44,335 nt of DNA from assembly GCA_000310025.1 (NCBI GenBank), contig FN649738.1, positions 1,802,102-1,846,436 on the forward strand, given 5' to 3'. Origin of the DNA: Ectocarpus siliculosus. Its lineage: Eukaryota; Sar; Phaeophyceae; Ectocarpales; Ectocarpaceae. The translations under genes and the position numbers were made by a program. The notes below the pieces were generated by a model that searched no databases, was not told where the DNA came from, and worked only from the letters and a program-made list of their open reading frames with translations. Positions 12,421 through 29,687 of the stretch are shown in pieces. Each line of letters starts with the position of its first letter. The first letter of the stretch is position 1.

Positions 12421-13774
12421 ATGGTTCTTCAGACAGCAAGGACGTTCCTGTTGGAGCTCGCGCACGTTATCCGCCCATGGACGCACGCGCCTGCCGGAAG
12501 CCAGCTTGTGAATCTGGGAGGCCTGGGGTTGGCTGATATTGGTTCGGTGACGTCTAATGGCCACGTAACCGAGGATCTCTTCGGGCCAGTTTGGTTTGCT
12601 GTTCCCAAAAAGAGGGTGAGTCGTGAGCGTTGCACGTTAGTGGAGGATCTACTGCCTTGATGACCTACATCTGCAACCAACAAGATGTTGACTGATTTTG
12701 AAAACAAGCGCAAGAGCGCACCAAAAAAGCACACGAGACCCACAAGACCAGTCGGAGCGCATCGGGAAACACAGAAATCGTTGTTTCTCGCACAGGGCGG
12801 CAGTAGAGGCTGCTCTAAACAAACATATTGCATATCATGCAGTCTACCTCCACACGCCCCCTGTGAAATCAAGATAATGTTATCGCTACTCTAAATTCAA
12901 ATCAAGAGAGCCCAGAACGGCACGCGCTCGGTACAATATCTTGCATTCCAACTTCACTTGGCTCATGATGTCAGTAGAGGATACCCTATTGCAGCGGGGG
13001 GGGGTTGTTGGCGCGCTCCAATTTGGTTCTTGGGTGGTGATATTGGGGGTCGTACTGCTGTAGTAGCGGCCTACAATCTCCGCAAATGATACCGACACCC
13101 AGTACCTTTGCTTGTGCTCGCCGCCACGACCCCATTCTCCTGATCGGCGGGTTTACTGCGAATGCAATTGATGCCATTAGCTGCTGCTGACGACCCGCCG
13201 TTCAGGTGTTCACGGTCCCGGGCGGCGAGCACAAGCAGTTAAAAAAAATTGGGCGTCGTTCTAGTTTTGTCTAATTTGCCGAGATTGTAGGCCGCTACTG
13301 TGCGTCCGTACTACCCTCGATATTTCAGCTCCAGCAGCACACCTGAACTTTCCACACACGCCGCCTCTTCATGGTGTCCTCTACTGATAACAGTAGTGAC
13401 GCTAGATTTAGTATGAAAATAGAGCCAGCGTCAGATGGAGATTGGTGACAGTCCCTTTAATACTGCTTGTACCACCCGAAATTCGCGCGTCTGAATTCCA
13501 AATGCATTTCGTTGTACGTACGGTGTTCCCGCGCACACCGCGATACACAATATATCCACACACGCTGCGAAATGAACAGTAACTTCCCCGGCGGTGTTTC
13601 CTCTGGCAGGTTCCGTTGGGCAAGAAGCGTACGAGGACAGCTGACCGCACCCCAAAGCGGGTTACACATTACAGCTTATGCACTAAGTGCGGTCAACCGA
13701 AGTTGAATCACAAGTTCTGCAACAACATCGAGCTGTGTGCCAGTGGAGAACCCTCAGCACGGAACGAGCGATAG
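12421..13774 (+). CDS. MRPL32: Organellar large-subunit ribosomal protein bL32 (2 exons)
   Basis: Exons are 12421-12615 and 13610-13774, joined at phase 0, giving 119 residues. The first about 55 residues contain no bL32 sequence and include LLELAHVIRPWTHAP, probably an organelle presequence. FAVPKKR at the end of exon 1 is the conserved start of mature bL32. Exon 2 adds the basic VPLGKKRTRTADRTPKR and the zinc-binding segment LCTKCGQPKLNHKFC. Mature bL32 stabilises the 23S rRNA/L22 region, and its mitochondrial form is processed at the residues before the VPKK motif. Three zinc cysteines are in the usual spacing, but the fourth is at CX5C rather than CX2C. I favour mitochondrial because bL32 is often plastid-encoded in red-lineage algae (inference). 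The 1-kb intron contains a dispersed repeat. Confidence 0.9.
12685..13435. repeat. Dispersed repeat, copy 1, with internal foldback (in bL32 intron)
   Basis: This aligns along most of its length with 43490-44260. Shared words include ACAAGACCAGTCGGA, GGCGCGCTC, CTACAATC, TCATGGTGTCCTCTACTGA and ATAGAGCCAGCGTC. Within this copy, GTAGCGGCCTACAATCTC (about 13063) faces GAGATTGTAGGCCGCTAC (about 13281), and TGCTTGTGCTCGCCGCC (about 13108) faces GGCGGCGAGCACAAGCA (about 13222). The middle can therefore fold into a long hairpin. No coding frame is apparent, so it is likely a non-autonomous mobile element. Confidence 0.8.
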
Positions 13775-15912
13775 TGATGCTTACTTGCCCCTCTTACAGT
13801 TTTTGCGTGGAGGAGGAGAATTGGCTTGTCTTTCATGATGGGGTACAACCACGACCTTTGGTACCCTTTCTTGACGGGCGCGGATATTGCTGTTGTCCAG
13901 TTTTTTTTCGCTGGGAATGGGGCTCGAACACCTTTTGGAGTCATTGGAACTCGTGCCCACACTGTGCGCATCACCAAGATGCATGTTACGAGCGAATGGA
14001 TAAACTGGTAGCTGCTACGCACGTAACCCAAGTAGGTAACGGAGACCATGGAAAGAGGCAAGGCTTTCAGATCAATGACAGCAAGCGAGCGGGTACATAT
14101 ACTTTCGCTCTACTACTGGGAGAGTTCAATGCGTTGTCTTGGGAGATCTCTGGGCAAGGTGAATGTCGCCGTTTTGAGTATCTCCGTTAATTTATTCTCC
14201 ACGGCTGTCCCGTGGCAGTTTAGTATGTAGTGGGCAGCGCTTTCGCTGAACTTGTGCGGACGTGTGGTGCTTGGCTCGTCGGGGTCTTGTAAATCATGTG
14301 TAAGCTACCGTGCTGAGCACGACCCATGCAGCAAGTCGCTGCTCTCGTTTGTGTTGAAAAAAACGATCGCCAGGTTCAGGTCAACATCAACGTGCATTTT
14401 TCAGTTTGTGCCCCTTAGATTGTCTCGGCCCGACGAAATGCGGATGGTACACTGCGTGCTCGAATTTTGGTATGCTGTCCTGAGCTTGCGAATTCGAATC
14501 TCTCTCTTGGTGTTTTGTCTCTGTCTTTTCCCGCATCCTTTGGACGGCGGAAGCCGACGTCCGCGCCTTGCGCACGTATGGGACCATTTACTCCTACAGT
14601 AGGCTCCTACGGTTCACAGAAGTTGTCAACGTAGAGAGAGAGAAAAGGGTTTGTGGCACGCAGTTAGCTGATTGGTAGCATGGAACAGCCTGGACAGTCG
14701 ACCGACCTTTTGTTCTCGGCCCTGCGTATGAACGAAGCTGGTGCCGCCAGAGGCGCACGATACCTGAACTATTGCCTGTGCACGGGGAGGTTGCAGTTTC
14801 ACTTGAGTGGTTTGTTGTCAGCCCTAGGTGTTCCTACTTGGAGAAGTACACCCATGTTCAAACGGCGGCTGCGTATTATGGCCAAGTTGAAAGACTTCGA
14901 CCGGAACGACACCTGGCACGCAACGTCCCTCGCATTTGCTCAAGCACATATCCCCGGAGCCTGTGTGAATTGATCGAATGTGCGCGGAGCTCGCCAGTCA
15001 CTGCATCGTTCTCACTGCTGACGGTGGTTCTTGGAGGACCCCTACAAACTTCTCGTCTTTATTGACTGCTCACAGTTACGCAAACGATTGTCTTCCGAAA
15101 CCTGTGAACCACGCTGCAAGAACACGAGGTGTCACAAAAATGTTGGAGTGTGGCTACTTGCCGGTCATGGCCTATATTTTTGCCCATGCCACCTTTTTAC
15201 TCAACACCAGCCTGTTCTCGCTCCTTCGCCCTGTGTAAGCAGGGATCGCTTGTGTGGCACTGTCTGTGATATGGCGGTCGTGTGTGCGGGTACATTCGAA
15301 TATTTGCATTTTTCTAGAACAAAGTGACCCCGCCGTGGATGACGTCACATTCCGACCAGGGATTTTGGCCAATCAAAAAGATCCCATGAAATTTGGCCAA
15401 TCAGAAAACTGCGGGCACCTTTCATCTCTCTCTCAACCATTTCTGATCCGAGTACGTCCCAACTAGTCGCGGTACTAGAGGAACATCGTGAGAGACACAT
15501 GAAAGGGGACCCAGAGCGGTAGCATGCTTTCCCTTCTACCCAAAAGGGAGGGTGTCGAAGCGTCGGTGGTCAAGCCGCACCTCCGACGAGGAGGCAACAG
15601 CTATGTCTCTTCTCCTTGTGAAGATGAGCGGCACGAAATCCCGCCATGCAATCTCTTCTCAAGGAATGTTTGGAACATCACGCAGGCCAACTTCCCTACG
15701 GTTGCGTTTGGATGGTCAATAACACGTGCAAGGCATTTTGCAGGTTCCTTGGTAAAACTGACTCTAACGTAATTTACATGTTTCGCAATTTCTTTTTTGC
15801 TGCTCATGACGGAATGCGTCCCTCAGTTCTCCCGACACAGCGCCCGCCAGCAGACCGTCCGCAACTAGCGGCGCAGGGTGAAGGTTCACAAATCGCCTAC
15901 TGCGTCCGGATT
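13775..15912. other. Gap between convergent bL32 and phytoene desaturase, unassigned
   Basis: Two genes end towards each other here, so 3' untranslated regions are expected at both sides. Several + strand frames look mildly protein-like: about 14530-14650 (TAEADVRALRTYGTIYSYS) and about 14820-14960 (SYLEKYTHVQTAAAYYGQV). I could not join them into a consistent spliced gene and recognise no family. They could be exons of a small unrecognised gene or chance frames. Confidence 0.4.
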
Positions 15913-20829
<4,917 letters not shown>

Positions 20830-20966
20830 GTTGCCAGAGGTAGTATTGGCGCTGCTGCAGACTGCAGACACACGCGCAGCCCCCAGCACCCTGCGTTGCG
20901 GGGTCGCACATGCAGGATAAAACAAAAAATATACCCCCCGCTTTTCGTGTTCGTGTGACCCCTTGA

Positions 20967-21189
20967 CTACCGTATATGACACAAGATAACACAGCCCCTG
21001 GACCGATTTTCAAAGCTCGACTACTCCACGACGAAGAGGATGCATAAATGAAACAATACGTTTTCGAACAGCTCTCGACGAGACGGTTCCAACGCCTCCG
21101 TTTTCGGCGCTGTGACTCTTCCTGCTGTTGAGAAATCGAGCTTTGAAAATCGGCCAAGGGTGTGTGTTATCTTGTGTCATATACGGTAG
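20967..21189. mobile_element. MITE-like element with terminal inverted repeats of about 55 bases, upstream of PDS
   Basis: The left end CTACCGTATATGACACAAG, continuing to about 21020 through CCGATTTTCAAAGCTCGA, is the inverse of the right end up to 21189, with few mismatches. The interior is about 110 bases and has no coding capacity. The element sits about 140 bases upstream of the PDS start codon, so it lies in the promoter or 5' untranslated region. No clear target-site duplication could be seen by eye. The size and long terminal repeats fit a miniature inverted-repeat transposable element. Confidence 0.8.
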
Positions 21190-21399
21190 TTTCTCGGTGG
21201 ACATGCAACATGACATGAATGCAGCATCGTGCATGCAGTGATTTAGTCTCGGAGGGAGGATGGGTGTTTTTTCGCGGATACTATTGCGCCGATCACAGTG
21301 TGCCTATCGTGAGCTCCGTGTGAATTATTTATTTTCCACAGCAGTTCCACAGACTAGTACAGCTGACGGTATCCTCCGCCGAAAGACTTTTACCTACAC

Positions 21400-21718
21400 T
21401 TTTTTTTTGTTGTCTTCACTTCAAATCAGCGCTCACAGCACTGTTAGTGCCGTTTACTCCAACCCGTGGTCACACAGAAGAGCCCCTCTCTACCCTCCCC
21501 TCCTGCGGTACTTTGCCTTCGATTTTTAATGCGAGAAGAGTTCAGCACTCTCTTCCCTCTGTGTACACACGAACTATCGCTATCCACTAGATAGACCAGG
21601 AGCGGAAGCGCGAGAAAAAACTGACTTTTCAAGAAAAACTCGCTTACGCCGGGATTCGAACGCCTGACCTAGGCGTCTGACCCCTAGAAGGTTTCGAGGA
21701 TACCACCTAGACCACCGG
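21400..21718 (-). mobile_element. tRNA-derived SINE, copy 1
   Basis: Read on the - strand it begins with a tRNA-like head (GGTGGTCTAGGTGGTATCC as an A-box-like part, GGCGTTCGAATCCCGGCG as B box). A tail of about 230 bases follows, containing TAGTTCGTGTGTACACAGAGG, GAGGGGAGGGTA and AGCGCTGATTTGAAGTGAAG, and ends in an A-rich stretch. The same order of blocks occurs at 29137 and 37106. The head carries an insertion (ACGCCTAGGTCAGG) relative to the others. Confidence 0.88.
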
Positions 21719-22874
21719 GGCGACCGGCTATTCATTACAGACGGACTGATTACTCCGCCTGTAGCCAGTGTACTCCACTACACAGCATGCTCCACACTAC
21801 TCGTTTTGGGCAAAACGTTGCACCTCTTCCGCTCGTACTGCTGTCAAGCCCGAACTTCAGCCAGTCAGTCTGGACTTGCAACGCGCACAATGCGCACGAA
21901 CTTCATCATGATATCATGATTCAATGCTGGGCAGGCGGACCGAAATCGTTAGACTAAACCTTATAGTACCAATGACGAATAACTTGCCTCTGCCTCCCGC
22001 GTCTATTTTTTTGGGTGTGGGATTCCGGGTTACGTCCTGTGATGTTCATCCACTCAAACCAATACACCAGGGACGTATTCATGTTTAAAGCACACTCGGG
22101 CGTGTGTGTATCCTCCAAGCAGGCCCCACTAGACTGGCAAAGGACAGTTCGATCCAAGCGAAAAATCATCGCGTGGAACTCTAGTATCAAATGAAGTGAA
22201 GGGGGGGTATAGTCTAGAAGCCGGACCATTCGACTAGTCTAATGGTTTGATTTCGGCTTCTAATTTATAGGTATCACGTCAAGGACGTACCTTGGACAAA
22301 AAACATCATTGAAGCTTGCAATCATCCATCTCGGGTCATCTCACAAGAAAAAATCCCGTTGGTTCGACCACAGCCGCATCTCACGTGTGTCCACCTTGCA
22401 AAAAGGACCAATCTGTAGCATCATTCATTCCGCCGAGGAACGACATTGACACAATTCGACCACACGCCCGCAAAGGGAGAGTGAAGACACACGAGCGAGG
22501 GTTTCTTCACATGCAGCCTGTGGGGTTGTTTCTTGGGTCGTCGCTTATCGAAGCGCCCAGACTCCTAGCTCCATCACGCTTAACAAGACGTGCACTCTAA
22601 GGCACTGCTGCAGTCGAAGGGCATGAGGCTGACAACAAAAGAGTCTTCGCGCAAGCGGAAGACAAGTGTGACCAGATTTTCCTGTTTGGAACGATGGTGG
22701 ATTTTTAACTCTAGATCTATTCTTCAGGTTGCCCTGCAGAGACAGCGCAATGGATAGCTCGGGGAGCATATCGGGCGCGTAAAAACACCTACAGTACAAA
22801 TTTCCTAGGACTCAACGCCCAAAGGGCAGAAATTAGTCTAACTGCCAGCTCCTGCTTGTGGGGAAAGCATAAAT
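21719..22874. other. Intergenic stretch, no gene recognised
   Basis: This lies downstream of the SAPS gene 3' end and beyond the SINE. Frames are short. It should hold the SAPS-gene 3' untranslated region near 22875. Nothing else was recognised. Confidence 0.5.
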
Positions 22875-25800
22875 TTACAAACCCGTGGCATCTGATGCGT
22901 CATCGGCATCACAAACATCTCCGTCATCTTCTTCGTCTTCCCCCTCGTCGTCCGCTGGTCGTGCCTCGCCCGCAGCCCCACCCGCCTTTTTCTTCTTCTT
23001 TTTCTTTTTCTTCTTCTTTTTGCGAGTTCCCACGGGCTCATCAGGTAACCACACAATGTCATCTTCAAAGCCGAGCGCTCTAGCGTAGGCGGATCTGGTG
23101 AGAGTATGCAGAACGAAGCACGTGAGGGAACACGCAGCTCTTACGAATCGGATCACACAAGGGTACCTCAAGAGCTTCGCGTGTTGACTTGACCGCGTGT
23201 CGCTTCCTCTTCATACTTTCCTTCCCGTTCCCACTCTCTGCAGACGCGAAAGAGATACTAGACTAATCCCTAGAGCGCTACCTAATCCTGTGCAAGATTT
23301 TATTGTGAATTGAAACCTACGCGACGAGAGTCGTCAAGTCGCAACGGACTTACCCATGGTCGATTCCTACGTCCTCTGGAAGCGGCTGTTGTCCCAGAGC
23401 CTCTGGCCCGTTTGCGTAATACTGAGGCACCACGGGCACCTGTCATCACCCAGAACACAAAAATTTCGAGAATACCATAAAAAATACATGTAAATATCAT
23501 GATCATTTCAAGCATATGATCGGAAGGGTACAGACCGTAAGTTCTTGAAGAATGACGCCAGAGTATCTATGAGGAACATACCCTTCGGATAATATCTTTT
23601 TGAGGCAGGCTCGAATTCTTAATTATTCTGTGGGTAACCCAACAGCGACTATTGGTCATAGTGTGGGGTAACTAAGTTTATCTTATATTGAGACACCAGG
23701 TTCTTAACTCCAAGGTAGTACTTGGTGGCGCGTTTTGTTGGGGTTTTCCACGACGTAAACGATGCATACCGTTCTCCAAGACTGCTGTTGCTAAAAAGCG
23801 CTTTCCCGGTCACTAGATGTGCGGCTAAGAAAAATACGTAATTACCAGCACACCAAGAATACTGACCTCAAAGCCCAATCCAGGCCTTTGCTGCTCAAGC
23901 GTAGCCTCCCGTAGACTTCCCAAGAAATTGCGCCACTGCTCATGGGAGTTGAGGTAGTTCCGAAGGAACTCTGTCGGGGGCATTGTATCTGCCTGGAGGC
24001 GAATGGCGTTGCAGAGCTGCAGCACAAAACCCCTGTTTCCAGCACTCTGCGCGGGAAACATGAGGGATCCAAGTGAGGGACGATGAGTCTGGCCGCATCT
24101 CTGTACTGCTGCTCGCAAGAATCGCTTGTCTGCACTGGAAAACGTAGAAGGCATGCCATACACAGCGCCAACCCCCCGTGTGCGTTCATATCTGACGGAG
24201 TGGGCTAAACTCACCTTATCGCCGTCTGCGTGAGAGTCCACGAGGCGCGCCACCAGTCGCCCCTTCGATACCACCATCCGTAACGCGCCAACGTTGTTGC
24301 ATCTCAGCACCTTGAAAACAAGCTTGTAGAAGATGCTGTGGTACAGGTTGTTATGGGGATATCGGAAGAACCAGCTGCACAACGCCTTCCATAGCTCCAC
24401 TGGCAGGGCATCCAGCTGCTGAGGATCTCGATTCACGATCTCATATACAATACCGACCAGGACATACCGAAGCATCGTGAACGGACGCTTCACTTCATAC
24501 CCTGGATGTGCCACTGCTTCCGAAGTCTCTTCCGCTTGCCTGCCTGAAGGCAGCCGGTTGCGGCACACAGAGAGTTGGGTCGGGATACTGGATGGGCGGA
24601 AAGATGACATGGGGCAACCTCGTGTGCTGGCAAGGTTAGAATAAGGGCTGCGAAGATGTGACATAGTGGTCTCACAAAGAGAGGTGGTTTCAAGGCCGAA
24701 AATACGTCTATAAAACACCAAGTCATTGCATGCAAAAACACACGCCTGCAAATTTGGATAGATTCCATCGAAGAAAGCAGCTTGATACCAGCTAGCATCC
24801 AATCCTGTCCGAAAAAGTCCACGGGTGGCGTACCTGGACCCTTGTCATCGCAGTTGGAGACTGCGACGCAAAACTTCGGCAACCAGGTTCGTAGCTGCTC
24901 ATGAAGTAGCTCTCGCACAGAGCTCAGTCGATTTGGAACCACAGTAGTTGTTGGTTGCGAGTCATACATTGACTGAACGACGGGAAGAACACACGAGCGA
25001 TGGCAGAACGCGAAGTAAGCAAACATGCTCATTTCATTAGGACCGAATCACTTTCCAAGTTGCTCACACATGGCTAACTACTTTTTGGGGCCGGAAGGGA
25101 GCTGGCCATAGCAGGCAACCGCACGCACCGTGCGTGCGTTGACGAAGACGATATTCGCGTCGGCTGCCTTTTGCGTTATTCCCAGCAGAGTTCGTGCGCT
25201 ATCTGTCCGCCGCTCTAGTGGAAGACCTTGGTCAACCGCCATGGCTGCCAGCCCGTCAACCAGTTCCTTGCAGTACCCAATGGGTTGAAGCAGCAACTCC
25301 CCATTGTCGTCGGACGATAGTCGATCCACCACCTAAGGGCGAATTGATGCGAGTGGTAGTGATGTGAACCATACACGAGGGTAGAAGCATGCCGTCATCG
25401 CTAACCGAGCAGGCACGACACATGAGAGTTCGACTATGCATCCATGTATCGCAAAACCGGCCAAGCGACTAGGCAGGCGCGCATACCTCGAGGAGAAGGT
25501 CCGCACACGCCGAGGCGTATGAATCGGAGCACTCTCGATCGAAGATGTTCTCCGCAACCCGCAGAAGAAACCGCCAGTCTGCAAGACCAGAATACAACCG
25601 CCACTTGCTTGGTGCCGATGTCTGCGAGTAAGTCGGTGCGCGGACACGTATGATACATATCAGGTCATGGCTCCAAAGGCAGCAGGTACTGAATTTCACG
25701 CGAATAAGGCGAGCGCGAGAGTTTTAGCATTTCGCCGAAACACAGAAGCGTTTACCTGGTAGGTAGCAGCTGCGCCTGTCACCGCGCCTCCCACCGATGG

Positions 25801-28439
25801 AAAGGTGAGTAGTTTGACCATTGTTTCAGAAACAGGCGAGTACTCTGCCCATCGAAGCATGGGTCCTAGATGTCGTTCCAGCGATTCGCGAGATCGCCCC
25901 AATGTCTCGAACACCTGTAGCATCATGAAAAACGAACGGCGCCGCGGTTGCAGTTCGATGCCAACCTTCCGCACACTTGGTGTATTAGCAAGGCCGAATG
26001 GGAAAGGCCTAAGCAAGTTGCACCTGGTGCGAAACTGACGCCTCCTACAATGCGTACCTCGTCTGCATACGACCTCAGCAGGTAATCCAGCACGCAACAT
26101 GCGTGGTGCAAGCTCCCTTTCGCACTCGGCCAAAAGACCTTGAGAACAGCAGCTGTTAACTCTCGTGCCTTCTTTGCCAAGAATGTCCTGTGATTATCTG
26201 AAGGTTCACTGTTTGCCAGCAGCATTGTAGCCCTGACAGCAGACGATTGAAAAAGTTGGGATACATAAGACACAGCAGTACAATATATGTTGTCGCCAGT
26301 CGCCAGTAATGCTCGTTTTGGCTCCTCTACCCTGCCGAATCTGACGCACTCTATGCCCTCGCCTACTGCAGTAGTCTTGCAACCGTCTGTTTCTGCTGGA
26401 ACAGCGCTGCGTCTTGGCGCATACACTTACGAGTTGGGAATAAACAATCTGTATGGACCGCCACCAACCACACAGACATACACAGACATCATTTTGTCGA
26501 CGTCCTTTCTGTTTATTGGGCAAGTCAGTCACCATGCGCGCCATTCCCGATTAAACTCTCGTTAAGAAGAACAAAATCAGCGAGATCGATACACAACCCA
26601 TTACAATCTGTCCAATATAGTGACTGATCATTCTTGGAGGATAAACGCTTCAGCTTCATATTCTGCACCAGTGGGTTGTGATGTTGTGAAGATGTAAACG
26701 GTTACAAATCAAACGGGCGCAACGATTGCTCACCGAATGTCGTAAGTAGGCGCAAGTGCCACTATGTATTGCTGCATGTGAACTGGAATGTCAGCACACG
26801 GCATTTTTCATTCCACAAATGCACACATACACCGACCGGCATCATTGTTTGGGCGATACGCACCGTCGTGCTGAAAAAATAACGTCAGATAGCACCTCAC
26901 CGGAACGACCGCTTCAGCTGCTCAGAAACCTCATCTCCAGGCTCCGGTCGCTTACACAACAATCCCTCGGAGCCTTTACGCGGGCTTTTCCGTACCTCGT
27001 CCTCCTCGCCGATTTGTGAAATGAACGTAACGTACAACTCGCAGGCTCCATCAACTGACAAAAACTGGATCATCTGGAGAAAGCACCGTACATACAATAT
27101 CAGGCGGCGCACAGGGTCGTGTGAAACGGAATGTAGGACCTTCGAGCAGCATGACAAATCTCGTCTACAACGGTACATACGATGTGCGGGCGATCTTCAT
27201 TGAACAGTGAATCGATACGCGAGGTGCGGGAACAATTCTCGCGTTAAAAACCTACATTCCGTTACCGCAACGTAGTACAGTGCACAGGCAAGAAGCCACA
27301 CTTGCTCTTGTTGACACTCCCCTGGTTGATTGCCGCAGAAACGAGGATGTTTCTTGGTATGTATGCTGTATCATGCATACACAATCATGTCCCTTATTTC
27401 TCCGAGAGCGGTTGTCGCATTCACGCATCAAGCCGTTTCATACTCGACGTGCAACAAGGCTCGAGATGTATGTCAAGAAACCCGCGGACGCGGGGATCAC
27501 CTACCACGATGTCAAATCATGCTGGTAGCGCAGCCAAAGCCAATTGGTCATGGGACGCCGGGAGGTGTGTGGGGGAGCACCACGGACGATGTTATCTAGA
27601 ACCGTTTTCACGGCGTCAAGCAGTACAACAATGTATATCCGCTTGCTTTCACGATACCTTCTCAGTCATGAAAGGCTCGTCCATATCCAGCATGCGCGCA
27701 ATGAGAATTTTGTCTGCTCGCCGTTTCTCCAAGAGTGCGTCTGACCCACGCACCGCAACAGGCGCAGCGTCTGCCTGCTCCTTGCCGAAGAAGACGTTCG
27801 GTTGGAACAGGTGGGCAACGGAGACCGGGCGAGATGCAAGACGACAGTAGCAAGTAAGGTGAGAGGACCGCTACATACCAGCAGGACACGCAATTATACA
27901 TTCTTCGACGCCAACCACGATTATGCAATCCAACAACAGACGAGCAGGAGAACCACACGGCGTCGACGCTCTACACGCAAACTATTTGGTTAGATTGCCA
28001 CGGGCTCGGCAGTACAGGGACGGACAGTTATCCAGCACCAGTCTCTAACGTGTTCTTGCAACCTATGTTCATCATCGTTCCAGTCAGGTTGCCCGGCCAA
28101 CCTCTGGCGCCGACTAGAGGCCTCGCGCGGAGGAAACACAGAATAATCTGCTGCTGTGTACCTGCTGTGACTAGTTTTGGTTTCCTCTGCATATAGAAGT
28201 ACTCCCTCCCCACCGCAGAGTAATGCTCTTAGACTCACTCCTACCGAAGGCAACTACGAAAATGCAAATTATCGCTGCTGTTGCGTGGCAAGAGAGAGCG
28301 CACGCCCTGTACTCGATGTGTAGAACCCACTTTCATCCGGCTGGCTCACCTGAATGGCGTCGCGAGCGTCATTGTCCATCTTGGCCCCACCATTCACGTA
28401 CGCAACAGCTGCTACCATACCATTCGGCTGAAGCTCCAT
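22875..28439 (-). CDS. SAPS-domain protein, PP6/Sit4 phosphatase regulatory subunit family (about 12 exons)
   Basis: Proposed exons in coding order are 28439-28350, 27774-27658, 27073-26901, 26340-26058, 25914-25756, 25621-25487, 25332-25129, 24972-24834, 24543-24215, 24046-23867, 23439-23354 and 23094-22875. Phases agree at every junction and give about 704 residues. Segments follow the SAPS domain order: MIQFLSVDGACELYVTFIS (N-terminal repeat), SFRFGRVEEPKRALLATGD, VFETLGRSRESLERHLGPML, SSVRELLHEQLRTWLP, ELWKALCSWFFRYPHNNLYH (the FFKYPWNNFLH region), GNRGFVLQLCNAI (GHLTRIANAI region) and SHEQWRNFLGSLREAT (EEWQEFVEGPL region). SAPS proteins bind PP6-type catalytic subunits and guide substrate choice in the cell cycle and stress responses. 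The tail is 13 basic residues (RK12), then an Asp/Glu-rich end. The domain is diverged, so PP6R-like is safer than an exact orthologue. The first two exons are the least certain; the 27774 acceptor could instead lie at 27870. Confidence 0.82.
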
Positions 28440-29136
28440 GGGTATAGCTCTCAGAAACGAGCCTCACGACGCCTTGCACGTCCTGCCGTCGTGGCGGTGG
28501 TGAGGCACGGCAAGCAGCAAGACACAACAAGCAGCACAGCAAGACAGCAAAGCTCGGGGGGGCTCGTGCGCTAAAAGTAAAATGCGCCCTCCCTGCCGCA
28601 CGTTTATTTACACTTTGCGGAGCTACCTACACAACCACCAACCGCCAGTGGTGTTCGTCAGTCGTTGTGTCGCTGACGTCAGTCGCTGGTTGTTGCGTCA
28701 GTCCGTGTCACGCATGCACTCGTGTATGTTATGCACGTACGAGTGATAGGCACACTATTTGCAATGAGTTGCATAATACATAAAGCCTTTATATGTCAAC
28801 AGTCATAGAACCAAACTAACTGTGAAGCAATCACCCCAATGGCGCGGTCAACAATCGTTGTGGTTGGCACTGATTTTTTTTCATCACGGAGAGCGAGTCC
28901 ATCACCTCGAATCGTGCCTCATCTTTTTTTCCAACTTTAAATAAATATGACCAACGATTCCATCTCTTCTTTTTCGTTGTGAACGTATATGCATAACTAC
29001 TCATAATCTCACAGAAAGACTACCCGTTCAAGATTCGCGATACGAGCGCGGTCGAAAGGGATGTTGTATGTGTGCTGAAGTTTTTTTCGTATGTAAAATA
29101 TGTATGTACAATGTACAACAAATAGGTCGCCCAAGC

Positions 29137-29484
29137 AAGGTGGTCTATCTAGTTGGTACCTTTGAAACCTTCCTACCGTATATTAGAGGTCGTCAGGTCA
29201 GGGGTTCGAATCCCGGCGTAAGCGAGCTCTTCTTGCAAAGTGAGTTTTTCTCTCGCTTCCGCTTCTGGCCCAGTGGGTAGCGCTAGTTCGTGTGTACACA
29301 GAGGGAAGAGAGAGCAGAACTCTTTTCGCATTAAAAATCGAAGGCAAAGTACCACAGGAGGGGAGGGTACTAGAGAGGGGCTCTTCTTCTTCTTCTCGTG
29401 TGTGACAACGGTTTAGAGTAAACAGCACTAGTGCTGTGAGCGCTGATTTCAAGTGAAGACAAAAAATGAAGAAATAAATAAATG
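29137..29484 (+). mobile_element. tRNA-derived SINE, copy 2
   Basis: The head GTGGTCTATCTAGTTGGTACC and the exact B box in GGGGTTCGAATCCCGGCG (29210-29227) give an internal RNA polymerase III promoter. The tail carries the same blocks as copies 1 and 3, in the opposite genomic orientation. The 3' end is A-rich (GACAAAAAATGAAGAAATA). The head is disturbed around the anticodon arm (CTACCGTATATTAGAGG), so it is not a functional tRNA. Confidence 0.88.
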
Positions 29485-29687
29485 ATATGCAGATTATTAA
29501 ACCTATCAACCAATCATCACCAATCAATTTATTAATGTTTCCTTTAGTATTTCTGTACTCCAAAAGATCAGATTGTCACTTGAGGAACACTAACGACAGC
29601 GGTAGTATCACGTGTTCAAGAGGGTGTCGAGAGAGACGCGGTAAACGAAACGGAACAATTCGACGTGTAGGCAGACATGCATTCATA

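Noticed and set aside
13687-14190. A 167-codon + strand frame overlapping the bL32 stop
   Set aside because: Its start lies inside the bL32 coding exon in another frame, and no family resemblance or splice support was seen.
29137-29227. A functional tRNA gene (clear B box GGTTCGAATCC)
   Set aside because: The anticodon arm is disrupted, there is no matching acceptor stem, and the same head is attached to a conserved SINE tail at all three sites.
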